Assembly (NCBI RefSeq): GCF_010015585.1
Contig: NW_022985075.1
Location: 605,821 to 669,820 of the forward strand
DNA from: Eremomyces bilateralis CBS 781.70
Taxonomy: Eukaryota > Ascomycota > Dothideomycetes > Eremomycetales > Eremomycetaceae
Length of the DNA: 64,000 nucleotides
Direction: 5' to 3'
Part shown: one piece after another, positions 34,917 to 45,550 of the stretch
Layout: the number at the start of each line of letters is the position of its first letter
Numbering within the stretch: the first letter of the stretch is position 1
The notes under the pieces: generated by a model
Told to the model about the DNA's origin: nothing
Databases searched by the model: none
The model's input: the letters and a program-made list of their open reading frames with translations, nothing else
Translations under genes and position numbers: made by a program

Positions 34917-36036
34917 CTATCGCCGCCCAGGGCGCTTTGGCTTCGAAAACCCAGCTTTCTCCTCTACTTTCGGAGCGAACTCGTCTTGAATCATGCTCAC
35001 GGTGATCTCGGAGGGGTCACTCGCCTCAAGCTAACATGCGCGTCAGAACTTCCAAAACCCCAAGTCCACTGGGATGATCGTCATACCTTCTTTGCAAGCT
35101 TCAATCCAGCCTCCTTCTCTGCAATCGTTACAACGCCTCGCTTAGAAGCGGCGTAGAGCATCTTCTCTTTCGGTTTTGCCGTACTTGGGCACGTATAGAG
35201 GAAGAGAATGGGCGCATCCCCATCGGCATTCGGGTGGCTGTATCTGTAGAAGGTATACCGTGGCTCTTGCGATGATATTGAAGAGCTCAGAGAGGCGACA
35301 TCCACGGATTCAGCGGGGCCGACCAGCTCTAGTTGTTCCGCCTGCACATCCATCCGCTTAACTCCATGAATTAGACATTGATACTCTGGATCGTATCCTA
35401 CGACTTACAATTTGCAGGCACTCGGAGCCTGAGCCACTACCCAGCGCTCTCAGCGCCTCAACGACCCCTTCTCCAAGCTTCGAGCCCACCTTACTCGTCC
35501 CATATCCGCCGCCCCTCCGTCCGGTTCCACCGCTCTCCAACGCCTCTGCCTCTCTAATCCCCTCCAGATCTTTCTCTTCCTGCGTCAACGGCCGCTCCGC
35601 CGAGGCGTGCGCTTGATGCTTCTTCCACCCGTCGTCGGTCAGCTCGTCCGCTTCCGTGACGAAGATCGAGTCGGCGAAGTGCTCGGACCCGAGCTCGCGG
35701 AGCAGGGTCAGCCGTGTGGACGCGAAGAGGGTCTTCGAGCGGACCGGTGCGGCGTCCGGGACGTAGGTAATGGCGATAATAGCGCTGTCGGAGTTTCGGA
35801 GGATGATGTAGAGGGCTTGGTCTCTCTTGAGGTGCTGGGGGAGGTCGGTTTTGGAGGAGACATTATCGAAGGGGACGAGGGCTTCTTTCTCGATGACGGC
35901 CAAAAGGGCATAGAGGCCTGTGTCGTTCAGAAAAGACTTGAAGGCATTGTGTAGTTCCGCGCTTGCTTCAACACTGGTTAGCCACTTGCGACAATCGTGT
36001 TATGATATGGAACGAACCGGAGATTCCTGACTGCAT
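34917..36036 (-). CDS. Twinfilin (two-ADF-domain actin-binding protein)
   Basis: Exons complement(34917..35030, 35087..35356, 35409..35965, 36018..36036), 319 residues. The first coding exon is 19 nt (MQSGIS plus one base). First ADF-H domain: SAELHNAFKSFLNDTGLYAL, ITYVPDAAPVRSKTLFASTR and LLRELGSEHFADSIFVTEAD. Second: RMDVQAEQLELVGP, EPRYTFYRYSHP, APILFLYTCPSTAKPKEKML and YAASKRGVVTIAEKEAGLKL. The C-terminal tail is KAGFSKPKRPGRR, the conserved basic capping-protein-binding end. Twinfilin binds actin monomers and barbed ends. The acceptor at 35357 was preferred to a later one because it restores RMDVQ. A Gly/Arg-rich linker (GGTGRRGGGYG) separates the domains. Confidence 0.93.
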
Positions 36037-36564
36037 TTCGATGGAATCCTTGGTATATACTACAGGTTGACAGAAAAGCTGCCTTATGAACCCGTGAATA
36101 TGCCTGGACCTTGACTGGTATATTCCTCTTCCCGCGTCTTGGTTATCACCGAATTCCTGGATGGTCGGGTTCTCGCCTCTCCAGCGCCTTAAACATTCGA
36201 GCGCCATGGTTGGAGTAAGATTCCCCGGATTCCGCCGCCCGCTCCGCTCCGGCCCCACTTCCGCCCTGTTCCTCCCACTTCCGCCCCAATCTTAGCGAGA
36301 ATCCCGCACACCTCCCTCCTCTCCACCGCACCATCCCAGCCGGAGACACAACTTTCGCATGAAGCTGTGTCAAAGTCGTGATTTATCACCTCCCCGAGCC
36401 CACAACGAAACCGCCCAACTCTTCCTCGGTACGTGATTGCAGTTCCGTCGGAGCGCACATCTTTTGCACATCACTCTGCTCCTCGACTCGTCGGTCCCAG
36501 CTAATTGAGCCTGACAGCCCCGACCTTGAACTTCCGCATCTCAACCGAATAGATCTCAGCAGCC
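36037..36564. promoter_or_regulatory. Divergent promoter region, twinfilin / NAC beta
   Basis: 528 bases between the two start codons; holds both leaders. No other gene or defined site seen. Confidence 0.5.
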
Positions 36565-37471
36565 ATGGATCAAGCAAAGCTTGCACGAATGCAAGCGTCG
36601 GTGCGCATTGGTGAGTGATGATTTCATGCAAATTCGTAGCAATGTCGAAAGATGCTGTCATTATCTCCGTTTGAGAAAACCATGGCTGACTCCGGATATA
36701 GGGTGAGTGATGTCCACTTTCGGGTTTTGGATTCTATTCAAGCCGACGAGCACTACGACGGCATCTACCGCTTGCGAAATCCATCGGAACACGCGGCATG
36801 GTGGTCTCGCTCGTCGATGCAGTGTCGGGTGCTGCCAGTTTTCGATAAACATGAGCGGTCATTTCAGCTAGGATGGGCAAAGGCTAACATAATATCCTCT
36901 AGTGGCAAGGGCACACCGCGCCGCAAGGTCAAGAAGGTCCACAAGTCATCAGGCACCGATGACAAGAAGCTTCAAGCGGCGTTGAAGAAGCTCAATGTGC
37001 AGCCGATCCAGGCCATCGAGGAGGTCAACATGTTCAAGGCGGACGGCAATGTCATTCATTTCTCGGCACCTAAAGGTATGCGCGATATGTCTAGTCTCCC
37101 AGTACCATCCATGATGGAATCGATGCCTTTCTTCTCTTTAGCTTGTCTACAGCACCCTATCTCATGCCGCTACTAGCTCCCGCTCGTTCATTTACTAACT
37201 ATATGATCTCCTAGTTCACGCTGCGGTTCCCGCCAACACCTTCGCCATCTACGGCAACGGCGAAGAGAAAGAGCTCACCGAACTTGTCCCCGGTATCCTG
37301 AACCAGCTGGGCCCCGACAGCCTCGCGTCGCTACGAAAGTTAGCCGAGAGCTATCAGCAGATGCAAGGCGCCGGTGGCAAGGGTAAGGAGGGCGAGGGCG
37401 AGGCGGACGACGATGACATCCCGGACCTGGTGGCCGGCGAGACCTTCGACAAAGATGAAGGCGTCGAGTAA
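36565..37471 (+). CDS. egd1: Nascent polypeptide-associated complex subunit beta (EGD1)
   Basis: Exons 36565..36610, 36702..36702, 36903..37075 and 37215..37471, 158 residues. The protein begins [20 protein letters not shown], with the ribosome-binding RRKVKK motif following, then [39 protein letters not shown] (NAC domain), [16 protein letters not shown] and an acidic tail (DDDDIPDL). NAC sits at the ribosome exit tunnel and protects nascent chains. The invariant Gly-Gly after Ile is encoded only if one G (36702), flanked by AG before and GTGAGT after, is retained between introns of 91 and 200 nt. Both introns have good branch sites (GCTGAC, GCTAAC). The start is the conserved Met. Confidence 0.92.
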
Positions 37472-38057
37472 AGTCGCCTGGGGAGCCAGGTTCCCGAACG
37501 AGGCCGGACAGCAGGACGATCGCGCGAGGACGCCGTACGGTGATAAGGGACGCGCTCCTTCCACGGGGGCTGGGATTCTACTAGGGAGTTTTAAGAGTAC
37601 GCATTTCTCTATCCAGGTGGACCGTTCTGGAAAGGAACCGGAAGAAAGGATTCAGGCACGCATGCATTTTCCAGCGATCAAAGCAAACGAGTCAAAAGTG
37701 CCTTTTCCATCCTCAACCGGTTTGGTGCTGTGTGTTGCGTGATCGTCAATCCATTGAGTCGGCCGGTAGGATTCTCATGCGTCTGGAAAGTAACAATTGC
37801 CCATCACGTTTCGATATGATAATACCGTCGTGGAAACAACTGGAGATTACCGATATCATACTAGCACTACAGCCGGCTGGCTGAAACGGGAATACGCATG
37901 GTATCTCCCTATTGTTGTACTGTACAATGCAACGCTTAGTGCATGCATTCAATCAACAGCCACCCAATGCCGAGAACCCCTGGGAAGGATGGTATACTAA
38001 TCATGACTCATTAGGCCTCCATAAACAACGCTATACATAATCTTGCCCCGCTGAGAA
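37472..38057. other. Convergent intergenic region
   Basis: 586 bases between the 3' ends of NAC beta and the reductase. No gene seen; presumably 3' UTRs. Confidence 0.5.
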
Positions 38058-40371
38058 TCACCAGCCGAATCCTTCCCCATAATACCAGATACCCTGCGCC
38101 CCGGTCCCTTTATGCACCGCCCGCTCATCACTCAACCTGACCGTCGCCCCCCGCACACCATCCATCATCCCCAGCGGCCCACACGCCAACACGCCCGTCT
38201 CCCCGCGCGCCTTCTCCAGCACCGCCCGGATGATCGGTTCGGGCGTCGGGCGGCCCGTGGCGAGGTTGATCGAGGGGTGGAGCGACGGGGACGTGGACGA
38301 TTTGGTGAGCTTTGGTGGCTCGGCGCTGGAGGGACGGGATTCGGAGTCGGCGGGGGTGATGCCGCATCGGCAGACGAACTCTGAAGGAGCAGAGGCGTCG
38401 GTGGGGGCGCAGCAGCAGCAGCCGGATGGGCCGCATCCCCCGGTGTTGCTCTGGGGGTCCTGGTCGTTGTCGGAGGACTGGGAGTCGACTTCGTGGACTT
38501 GAACCGGGACACCATCAGAGGGGGCGATTCCTTTTTTCAAGGCCGATTTCTCATCGACGGCGAGGCTCCCATCGGATGCAGCGGGTTGAACCTGCTTGAC
38601 CTCTCCATGCGTCACCTTTGGTTCGGGTCGCTTCTCACCGTAGTGGAAATGGCCCAAGGACTGGAGGAGGTTGCGATGCTCGCCGACGTACTCATCGTCG
38701 CAGGTGCAACAGACGCTGACGTCGAGCTGTACGTCTACGCCATTCGCTCGGAGCGACTCGACTTCCGACTTGGCATCGCAGAGCTGGCTGCAGAACCAAG
38801 CCAGCTGGTGCCGTGATTTGACCGCCCATATGAATCGTATCCGTCGGGTCGCCGCTATATCGGGGGGGTAGATACTAAGTGCCCGGTGCGAAGTCGGAGA
38901 CGCGGAGTGCATCGCCGACCACCGTCTCACCACGTCCCGGATTATAGGAACGCAAAAGGTGGCTCCTGTAGAACCGGCGAAGAGCACAAGGCTGTCGAAC
39001 TGCTCCGGTGGTCTCATGATCCCGTAAGGACCTTCGATGGCAGCCATGCGGGATTCGATTGTAATAGGTAAGCTCACTTGGTCACTCTGAGAATCCGTTC
39101 TTTCTTTTGTCTCTGCCGTCGGTAGGATCGGCGCCTGCTGATCTTTGGATGCAACATGGTGCAACCTCCTGGTTCCACCAGTACGTGCTCTGATAACGAA
39201 GTCCATTTTGCCATCGGACGGGAGGCTGGCAATGGAAAAAGGGTGACTTTGTAAAGGGGCGATTGAATGGCAAGAGAGATAGACATGTTGTCCAGGTCGC
39301 CATGACATAGGCGGATTGCGGATAGTGAGGCGGGTATGATCAGGGGCTAGGGGTGTCAATTCCGCGCGACAAGCCCATGCGCTGTTCATGGCGCCGGAGC
39401 GCCTTTGCTTGGGATGGAAAATGGAGAGATTCAGGTAGAGCACGCGCAAAATCCGTGCGACGCGATCGAAAAAGAAGAACGCGACAGGAAGCCACAAAAA
39501 GATATGGACTTCCTTGGGCGTGTGGATCATGAGAACCCCGATCAACGCGCCGATCGAGATGATGTGCTGGGCGACGAATATCTCATACCGCCACCCTCGG
39601 ATGGGGGCAATACTGGAGATGACGATCCACAGCAGGATACACCAGGCAATCAGGCCTCGTTGCGTTAACGGATCCGTCCGGATCTTGCGCTCTATAAAGC
39701 CTCCATACGGAGCCCAGGCCGTGAACCAATATCCCATATGGATCGTCGCACTGAACAGGAGGCAACGAGCAGTCCATCGGTGCAACCAATTGAGGCGCTC
39801 GTATCCCAGACCTGTCAAATAGCCGATGATATTATTCTTGCCGGCCAGCAGGAATATCAGCGGAATCTGAGAAATCGTCACGAACCCCGTACGGTAGCCG
39901 ATGTTCTCCATGGACCACCGGTCGCGCGTGTCGAATCCATAGAGGCCTAAGGCGACGATGAGGATGATGTTGGCTACGATCAGGGACGTCTTGCCGAGCG
40001 TCGGGAATCGCATATGCCAGTTCGAAATGGTAACAGAAGTCAAACTTGCATTGCTCGCTTCTCGGGTTACTGCAGTCAACGTTGCATACGTCTCAGCCAA
40101 AAGAGATTTGGGTCGAGAAGGGTCGGGTGAGCGTTTGCTCGCAGCCCATATTCTAACATGACCATCAGCGCGCCGTCCTGAGATCAAATGGAACAGCAGG
40201 ATATCCTCACCTTTGCCTGTAAATAAAGTAATTTGTGACGTTGGCTATACACGCAATGGCAATTGTAGTCCCTACGACGCCCCAATATGCTTGCGGAAAA
40301 GACATCAGAGGAGGCATTCCTTTGGACGATCCGCCCGACATGCCTCCCATGCTATGGCCGGCGTGCGACAT
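38058..40371 (-). CDS. Ferric/cupric reductase, FRE family
   Basis: Exons complement(38058..40152, 40211..40371), 751 residues. The short first exon encodes MSHAGHSMGGMSGGSSKGMP and a first membrane helix (AYWGVVGTTIAIACIANVTN). The ferric-reductase membrane domain follows, with two H-x13-H haem pairs (about residues 178/192 and 250/264). Then come an FAD-binding domain with HPFSIAS (about 357) and EGPYG, an NADPH site (GSTGATFCVPII, CGPLGM), and a C-terminal WYYGEGFGW. It would pass electrons from NADPH through FAD and haem to Fe(III) or Cu(II) outside the cell. Unusual features are a His/Met-rich N-terminus and a cysteine cluster, GGCGPSGCCCC...FVCRCG, near residue 625. It is divergent from the copper transporter, so a cupric role is likely. 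Confidence 0.9.
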
Positions 40372-42125
40372 GATGAAGGTATGGAGTGCACCGATAGATT
40401 TCCAAGCTCTTGTATTGTCTCAATGAAGACTTGTTTGTTGGGCAGACCCGGGGTAGAGACGGTCAAAGTCGAGCGCGCACTCGGCTAGATGTTATGAAGA
40501 CGAAGTGGCGGGCGGAGGTTCAACTCAAGAATCGACCCACCAGCATCTCCTCGGTCGATGAAGTGCTACAGGAGGGCAAATGACGATATTGTGGTTTGTT
40601 GTAGGAGAGACGAATGTGTCTTTAGGTTAGCCAATGTGAACGGATCCGGTTATGCCGGTGATGATGTTTGCGACTTTGCGTCAGCCGTCAGGGTCGATTT
40701 ATGCTGGAGTTGGTTCCGCAAGTGTCGCATGTCCAACGTTTACGCCGTTCCACTTGATGATGGATGCATCAGGTCGCGACAGTGGAGAAATGCCACATGG
40801 ACTTTGCCTCGTTCAATTGCAAAACAATTCAGTGCCCGTGTGCAGGGATTAATGCAGCTATACCGGAATACAGTCGTGGAGTGTCGAATATATTCCGGTG
40901 GCAACCGTACTTTTTGTCGAGTCTAGTAATGCTGTCCGTATCCGCACCCCGTCCGAACGGCGATTGGGACTTGAATGCGTCAGTAAATCTGAGTGAGCAG
41001 CGATACAGGGAAAAACTAAGACACGATCCGTCCATGCGCCAAGTCGCATTGTGCACGAGCTGCGATCCTCTGTGGACCTGGTTGGACCCTATTATTGGCT
41101 GAGTATCCCTGTTTCCTCCGAATTGACCAATGATAACTTGCTCAAAAGATCGCACATCCGGCCACCCCTGTCATTTCTGATTTCGCTCACCAGGCCTTTT
41201 CCGCATCTGAAGTCGAGGCAAATGATGATTGATGACAATGAACTTGCTCTACGGCCCATCGTTCATGTGTCCTGGTTTCGGGCCTCCAACCCGGCGGTAC
41301 ATGTAATACGTTGACTGCAGTAGTTTAATCCAGTAATACCCGCAATCCCGTTTCCATTACCCTCTGTGGCACCTGACACCGATCGTAGCACCGATATTAT
41401 GTACTCCAACGCTCCTTAACTCTGGACCGCATAAACACCTCATAACAATAATAACCACGACAATTTCCGCTTGAGAAATATCTATTGACAAAGTACATCA
41501 CACAGTACTAATAAGACCGGTAAACTTCGGACGCTATTCGGTGTTTCTGGGGCTCAAAAACGACCTTATATCATATCCCCTTCAGCCGTCTTTGCTCCTC
41601 CTCATCTCCAGCTTCGGCATTTCCTTAAACCTCTCCCTTCCTCCTCATCTGGTGGATCGTCATCCATCCAATCTTTCAATATAACCTTGCACTCTGATCT
41701 TCCCCATATTCTTGGGTTGGCCCTACCCTATATCTCTCCAATTGATTGCGCATTCCACCATCATCCTTGTCATCCCACTCAACAATCTGGTCCTCGACAT
41801 TCCATAGGTTCGAACTTAAGTCGCGGAAATCTTTCTTCTATCTCGACCTTGTGAAGATCCCAGGGCTTCATCTATTCGAAATTAATTTCCCGTGCCGCCT
41901 CAACGGTCACTAACCAGGACGCCGGAACCCCCATTTTCGGCTTTCGAATTGGCCAACATCCATTCTCCCGAGTTCACACGTCGGCGGCTTCCACCCCGAA
42001 CTTCGGATTCGAACATTGGCCAAAAGCTTCGCAAAATCATACGAAGCCTTCGCGAAAGATTCATGCCATCAGGTCTTCCTATACCCCAGTGGCGCATTGC
42101 GAAATCCACGACCGCTTCCGCGAGC
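40372..42125. promoter_or_regulatory. Shared upstream region, reductase / copper transporter
   Basis: 1754 bases between the divergent starts; no gene seen. Positions 41560-42125 on the plus strand are C/T-rich, like a transcribed leader. TTGCTCA at 41138-41144 resembles copper-sensor (Mac1/Cuf1-type) sites, which contain a GCTC or GCTG core; one match in this length is expected by chance. Confidence 0.4.
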
Positions 42126-42857
42126 ATGCCATCTCTATTCCTCCTCGCCTTCCTCCTCCCCTTCACCTCCGCGCAACACACCCATGGCAGCACTTCAGAT
42201 TCCACTTCAGGTTCCACGTCCGCCAGCATGCACGCCTCGGAAATGGTCATGGCCTTCTTTTCCTCGACCACCACCGCCCTCTACTCCGACGGCTGGACGC
42301 CCTCGTCCGCCGGCGCCTACGCCGGCACCTGCATCTTCTTGATCGTCCTCGCCGTCGTCTTCCGCGCGCTCCTCGCGGCGAAACATCGTCTCGAAGCGCT
42401 GTGGCACGACCAGGCGCTCCAACGACGGTATGTGGTCGTTGATGGGAAGCCAACAGAGGCGGAAAGGATCCGTGACGCGGCGACCGCGGGAGAGGCGGCG
42501 GAGCGGGACGCGGGTGGGTTTTTTGGGAAGGACGCCGATGTACGGAGCGGGGTTTTGTCGATCAATGGGGTGGAAGAGGAGGTGAGGGTGGTGCGGGCGC
42601 CTACCGGACCGGTCCAGGCCTTCAGGTTGACAACCGACGTGCCGCGTGCTGCTCTCGTCGTCGTCATTGTGGGTGTTGGGTACCTCCTGTGAGTATACCT
42701 TCGGAGCCAGGGAGAAACGAAACCAGAGCTAATACTTCGCAGGATGCTGGCGGTCATGACCCTGAACGTAGGGTACTTCCTCTCTATCCTCGGAGGCACT
42801 TTCCTAGGTGAATTAGTGTTTGGGAGATTCGGTCATGCAGTGGAGATGAACCACTGA
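42126..42857 (+). CDS. Ctr-family high-affinity copper transporter
   Basis: Exons 42126..42688 and 42743..42857, 225 residues, 54-nt intron. The chosen ATG gives a signal-like start (MPSLFLLAFLLPFTSA); an in-frame ATG at 42063 would add 21 residues. The short Ser/Thr/His/Met ectodomain (QHTHGSTSDS, MHASEMVMAFFSS) could bind Cu(I). Three helices follow: AGTCIFLIVLAVVFRALLA; then ALVVVIVGVGYLLMLAVMTL with the M-x3-M motif; then YFLSILGGTFLGELVFG with the G-x3-G motif of Ctr trimers. A long cytosolic loop separates helices 1 and 2, as in other fungal Ctr proteins. It imports Cu(I), needs a surface reductase and lies divergent from one. Expected regulation is by copper starvation. Confidence 0.92.
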
Positions 42858-44313
42858 TATTTCGTCCGTGGAAGCCATTTTCTTCCAGGGGTTCTCGTTC
42901 TGCATGCCGGCAGTAATCATCGTTGCAATTGTATAGCATGGCGTTCTGGTTATGGCCTTGTACAGGTGGATGCCCGGTGGTGGCTAACTTATGTGACACG
43001 TTCCCTTTTCATGTTCATATCAACCAAAGTTCAAGATTGGTATTGTCAATTCCTTTCCCACCCTTCGTGATCTATTCATTGAATGGGTGATGTGTCCAAG
43101 GCGTCATTCCGAAAAGCCGAACTACGGATCCGCCCATGCTGTCTGCCTATACTCTACGTGTACCCAATGTCACGGAGGACATGTCTGTACTTTGCAATAC
43201 CCTGAAACTGGTTGACCTTGGCATGGTCTATATTGCTTGCAGGTGGCAATCCATGGCTTCGGGTCAGCTTATAAGTACGGAATGACCGACCAGAATCTGA
43301 TACAACCTGAATCAGCATGTCTTCCGCTTCTATTCCGAGCTGATGATTATAAAATCGTTCACATCGATCGCATCAAGCCACTCCGTCCGCGGACAAGGCG
43401 GGACAAGCTTTAAGCCACCTGGTAGACTGACTGCACTCCACAGTCAAACATGTTTCCCATTATGCCGTTCATCCGTCGAACACCAACCACATCTCAAGAT
43501 GCCCATCCTACCGCTTCTTCACGCCCGATCGTTCGCGAGGCAATTGACGCCGCAGCGGATTTCCCAGCCCACGATATCCGGAACGAGCGCATCTCAACTC
43601 CGACCACCAAATGCGGAGCCCAGAAAACGTGCTCAATTCCGCTCAACGAGGCGTGCGACCTGCGACTAAGGTTTACGAGACCCTCGCTAGCCTGCATTAG
43701 CGGCATGGCGCGTCCTGGTTGCCGTTTCGATTGGCCCGTCGTCCCGGGAGCCGGATGGTCGGATGCGGACTAATCATGCTAAGCTTTGGTGGCGTGGTGG
43801 GGTCGGCAGGGAGGAGGGATGTGGGCATTCAAAGCTGGCGGGGGCAATGAAGCAAGTGACGGAAGGTGCGAAGTTCAGGAAAGAGCGAGAGGTCTGGGGA
43901 TGCGGCGAGACGGCGGACAACGGTGGATGCCCAGCGGTTGTGGAATGTAGAGGAAGCAATACGACACCTAGCTCCCCCGCCAATTGCACTACCTGGTCAT
44001 ACATATATGGTACGGAGTTACAGGTACGTAGTTCAGTAAACAAATGCTCGGCTAGCTGGATCATAGTATGACGGTGACGTCTCTAGCAGTGGATTCGACG
44101 TCTGGTGTAATCACAGGCACTGGATGTGGCAGGTTTAAATAAATAAATGGATCCTTTCCTTCATTCACCTCTCTGCCCCAGCTTGCATTTCTGCTGTACT
44201 TTTGACCTGTTCGACTTCGACTAACAACCATTGACATCTCCAAACTTCTTTGATGAAAGTTGAATTCGTCTTCAGAAATTGACACCAGCTCGATTACCTA
44301 GCTCCCACCTACC
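42858..44313. other. Intergenic; upstream region of the BIM1-like gene
   Basis: 1456 bases with no supported gene; frames around 43400-44060 show no family resemblance. The last few hundred bases must hold the BIM1-like promoter. Confidence 0.45.
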
Positions 44314-45032
44314 ATGCATATCTCCGCCGTCCTCCTTTCCCTCCCCGCCCTCTCCTTCGCCCACTTCCACCTCCTCTTCCCCCCCGTGCGCGGCTCCTTC
44401 GACGCCGGCTCCTTGGACCAGTACCCCTGCGGCGGCCAGAACACCGTCGGCGACCGCACCGACTTCCCCATTTCCGGCGGCCCCATCCAGATCGACAACG
44501 AGCACACCGAGTCCAAGATCCAGGTGCTCCTGGCCCTCGGCGAGAACCCGACCGGCGATGACTTCGTCTACGTCATGCTGCCGACCATCTACGCGCAGGG
44601 GCCGCAGGAGTTCTGCATGGGCATGGTGGGCGCGCCGGCGGAGGCGAATGTGACGGAGGGGACGAAGGGGACGATCTCGGTGGTGACGAGCGGGGATTCG
44701 AATGGGGGGTTGTATCAGGTGCGTTTGGCTGGGTGACGCAGGAATGGCGATGGGCGGATGCTAATTGCAAGCAGTGTGCGGATGTCACTTTCGTCAACAC
44801 TCCGCTGCCGGAAGCCGAGTACAACGATAACTGCAAGAACGCCACGGGCATCCAGGTTTCTTCATCAAATGGGAACGCGAACGGTTCGAGCTCAGCTACT
44901 TCTCCATCATCCAGCAGTGATGGCGGTGCCGCCGCATCGCCAACGTCGACGCCTGGTGCCGCCTCTGTCAACGGTCTGGGTCCTGCCCTCGCGGTTGCGG
45001 TGGGAGCCATGGGTATTGCTGCTCTATTGTAG
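44314..45032 (+). CDS. BIM1-like (LPMO-like X325) copper-binding surface protein
   Basis: Exons 44314..44718 and 44775..45032, 220 residues, 56-nt intron. A signal peptide (MHISAVLLSLPALSFA) is followed directly by HFHLLFPPVRG, so cleavage would expose an N-terminal His, the hallmark of LPMO-like copper sites. Further family features are YPCGGQNTVGDRTDFPISGG, LGENPTGDDFVYVMLP and cysteines at FCMGMVG, YQCADVTF and DNCKNATG. A Ser/Thr-rich stalk and a hydrophobic C-terminus (LGPALAVAVGAMGIAALL) indicate a GPI anchor. By family, Cryptococcus Bim1 helps copper uptake with Ctr1 at low copper, and these proteins do not oxidise polysaccharides. Its place beside a Ctr transporter and a reductase supports that role here. 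Confidence 0.92.
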
Positions 45033-45550
45033 ATTGATTGTTCTTATGGGAGTGTGGAGCAGGTTTCTAACGTGCCTGGCTCGAATCGAGGTTGATTGTG
45101 GGATGAATCATGAATGGTGTCAACACGCGCTAGGGGCAACCTGTGGGCGGGTGGATAATAATAAGTAGCTGAAATCATCGCCTAGTCAATTGTCTAGCTG
45201 GTATACTGGACCCTTATTCAATCAATGAAGCATAGCACCTCTTCATCGTCTTCGAACTACTTGGCTTCTCAGATCGCCATCGACCACCTGAGGCTATTTC
45301 TACGCAACCGAATATCTGACCGTGCAAATGCTGGCGCTCCATGTCTGCAACCTTTTGCACAATCCAACGCTAACTGTAGCCCCCCATAAACGCTAAATGC
45401 AACCGGAGATCGCTTGATGCAAATATTTGCTGAAAGCGAAACGACAATGGGGACCATATGATTAGAAACTCCATTCAAATGCATGACTATCGACCCGACT
45501 AGGAAAGGATGAAGGAGGAAATTCGGGGAAATGCAGATACTCCGAGTCTA
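45033..45550. other. Convergent intergenic region
   Basis: 518 bases between the 3' ends of the BIM1-like gene and SEN1. No gene seen. Confidence 0.5.

Noticed and set aside
36652-37176. A 174-codon frame across the start of NAC beta.
   Set aside because: It reads through two NAC beta introns and its conserved part belongs to NAC beta exon 3.
41138-41144. TTGCTCA as a copper-response element.
   Set aside because: A single 7-base partial match in 1.75 kb is expected by chance; kept only as a note in the regulatory region.
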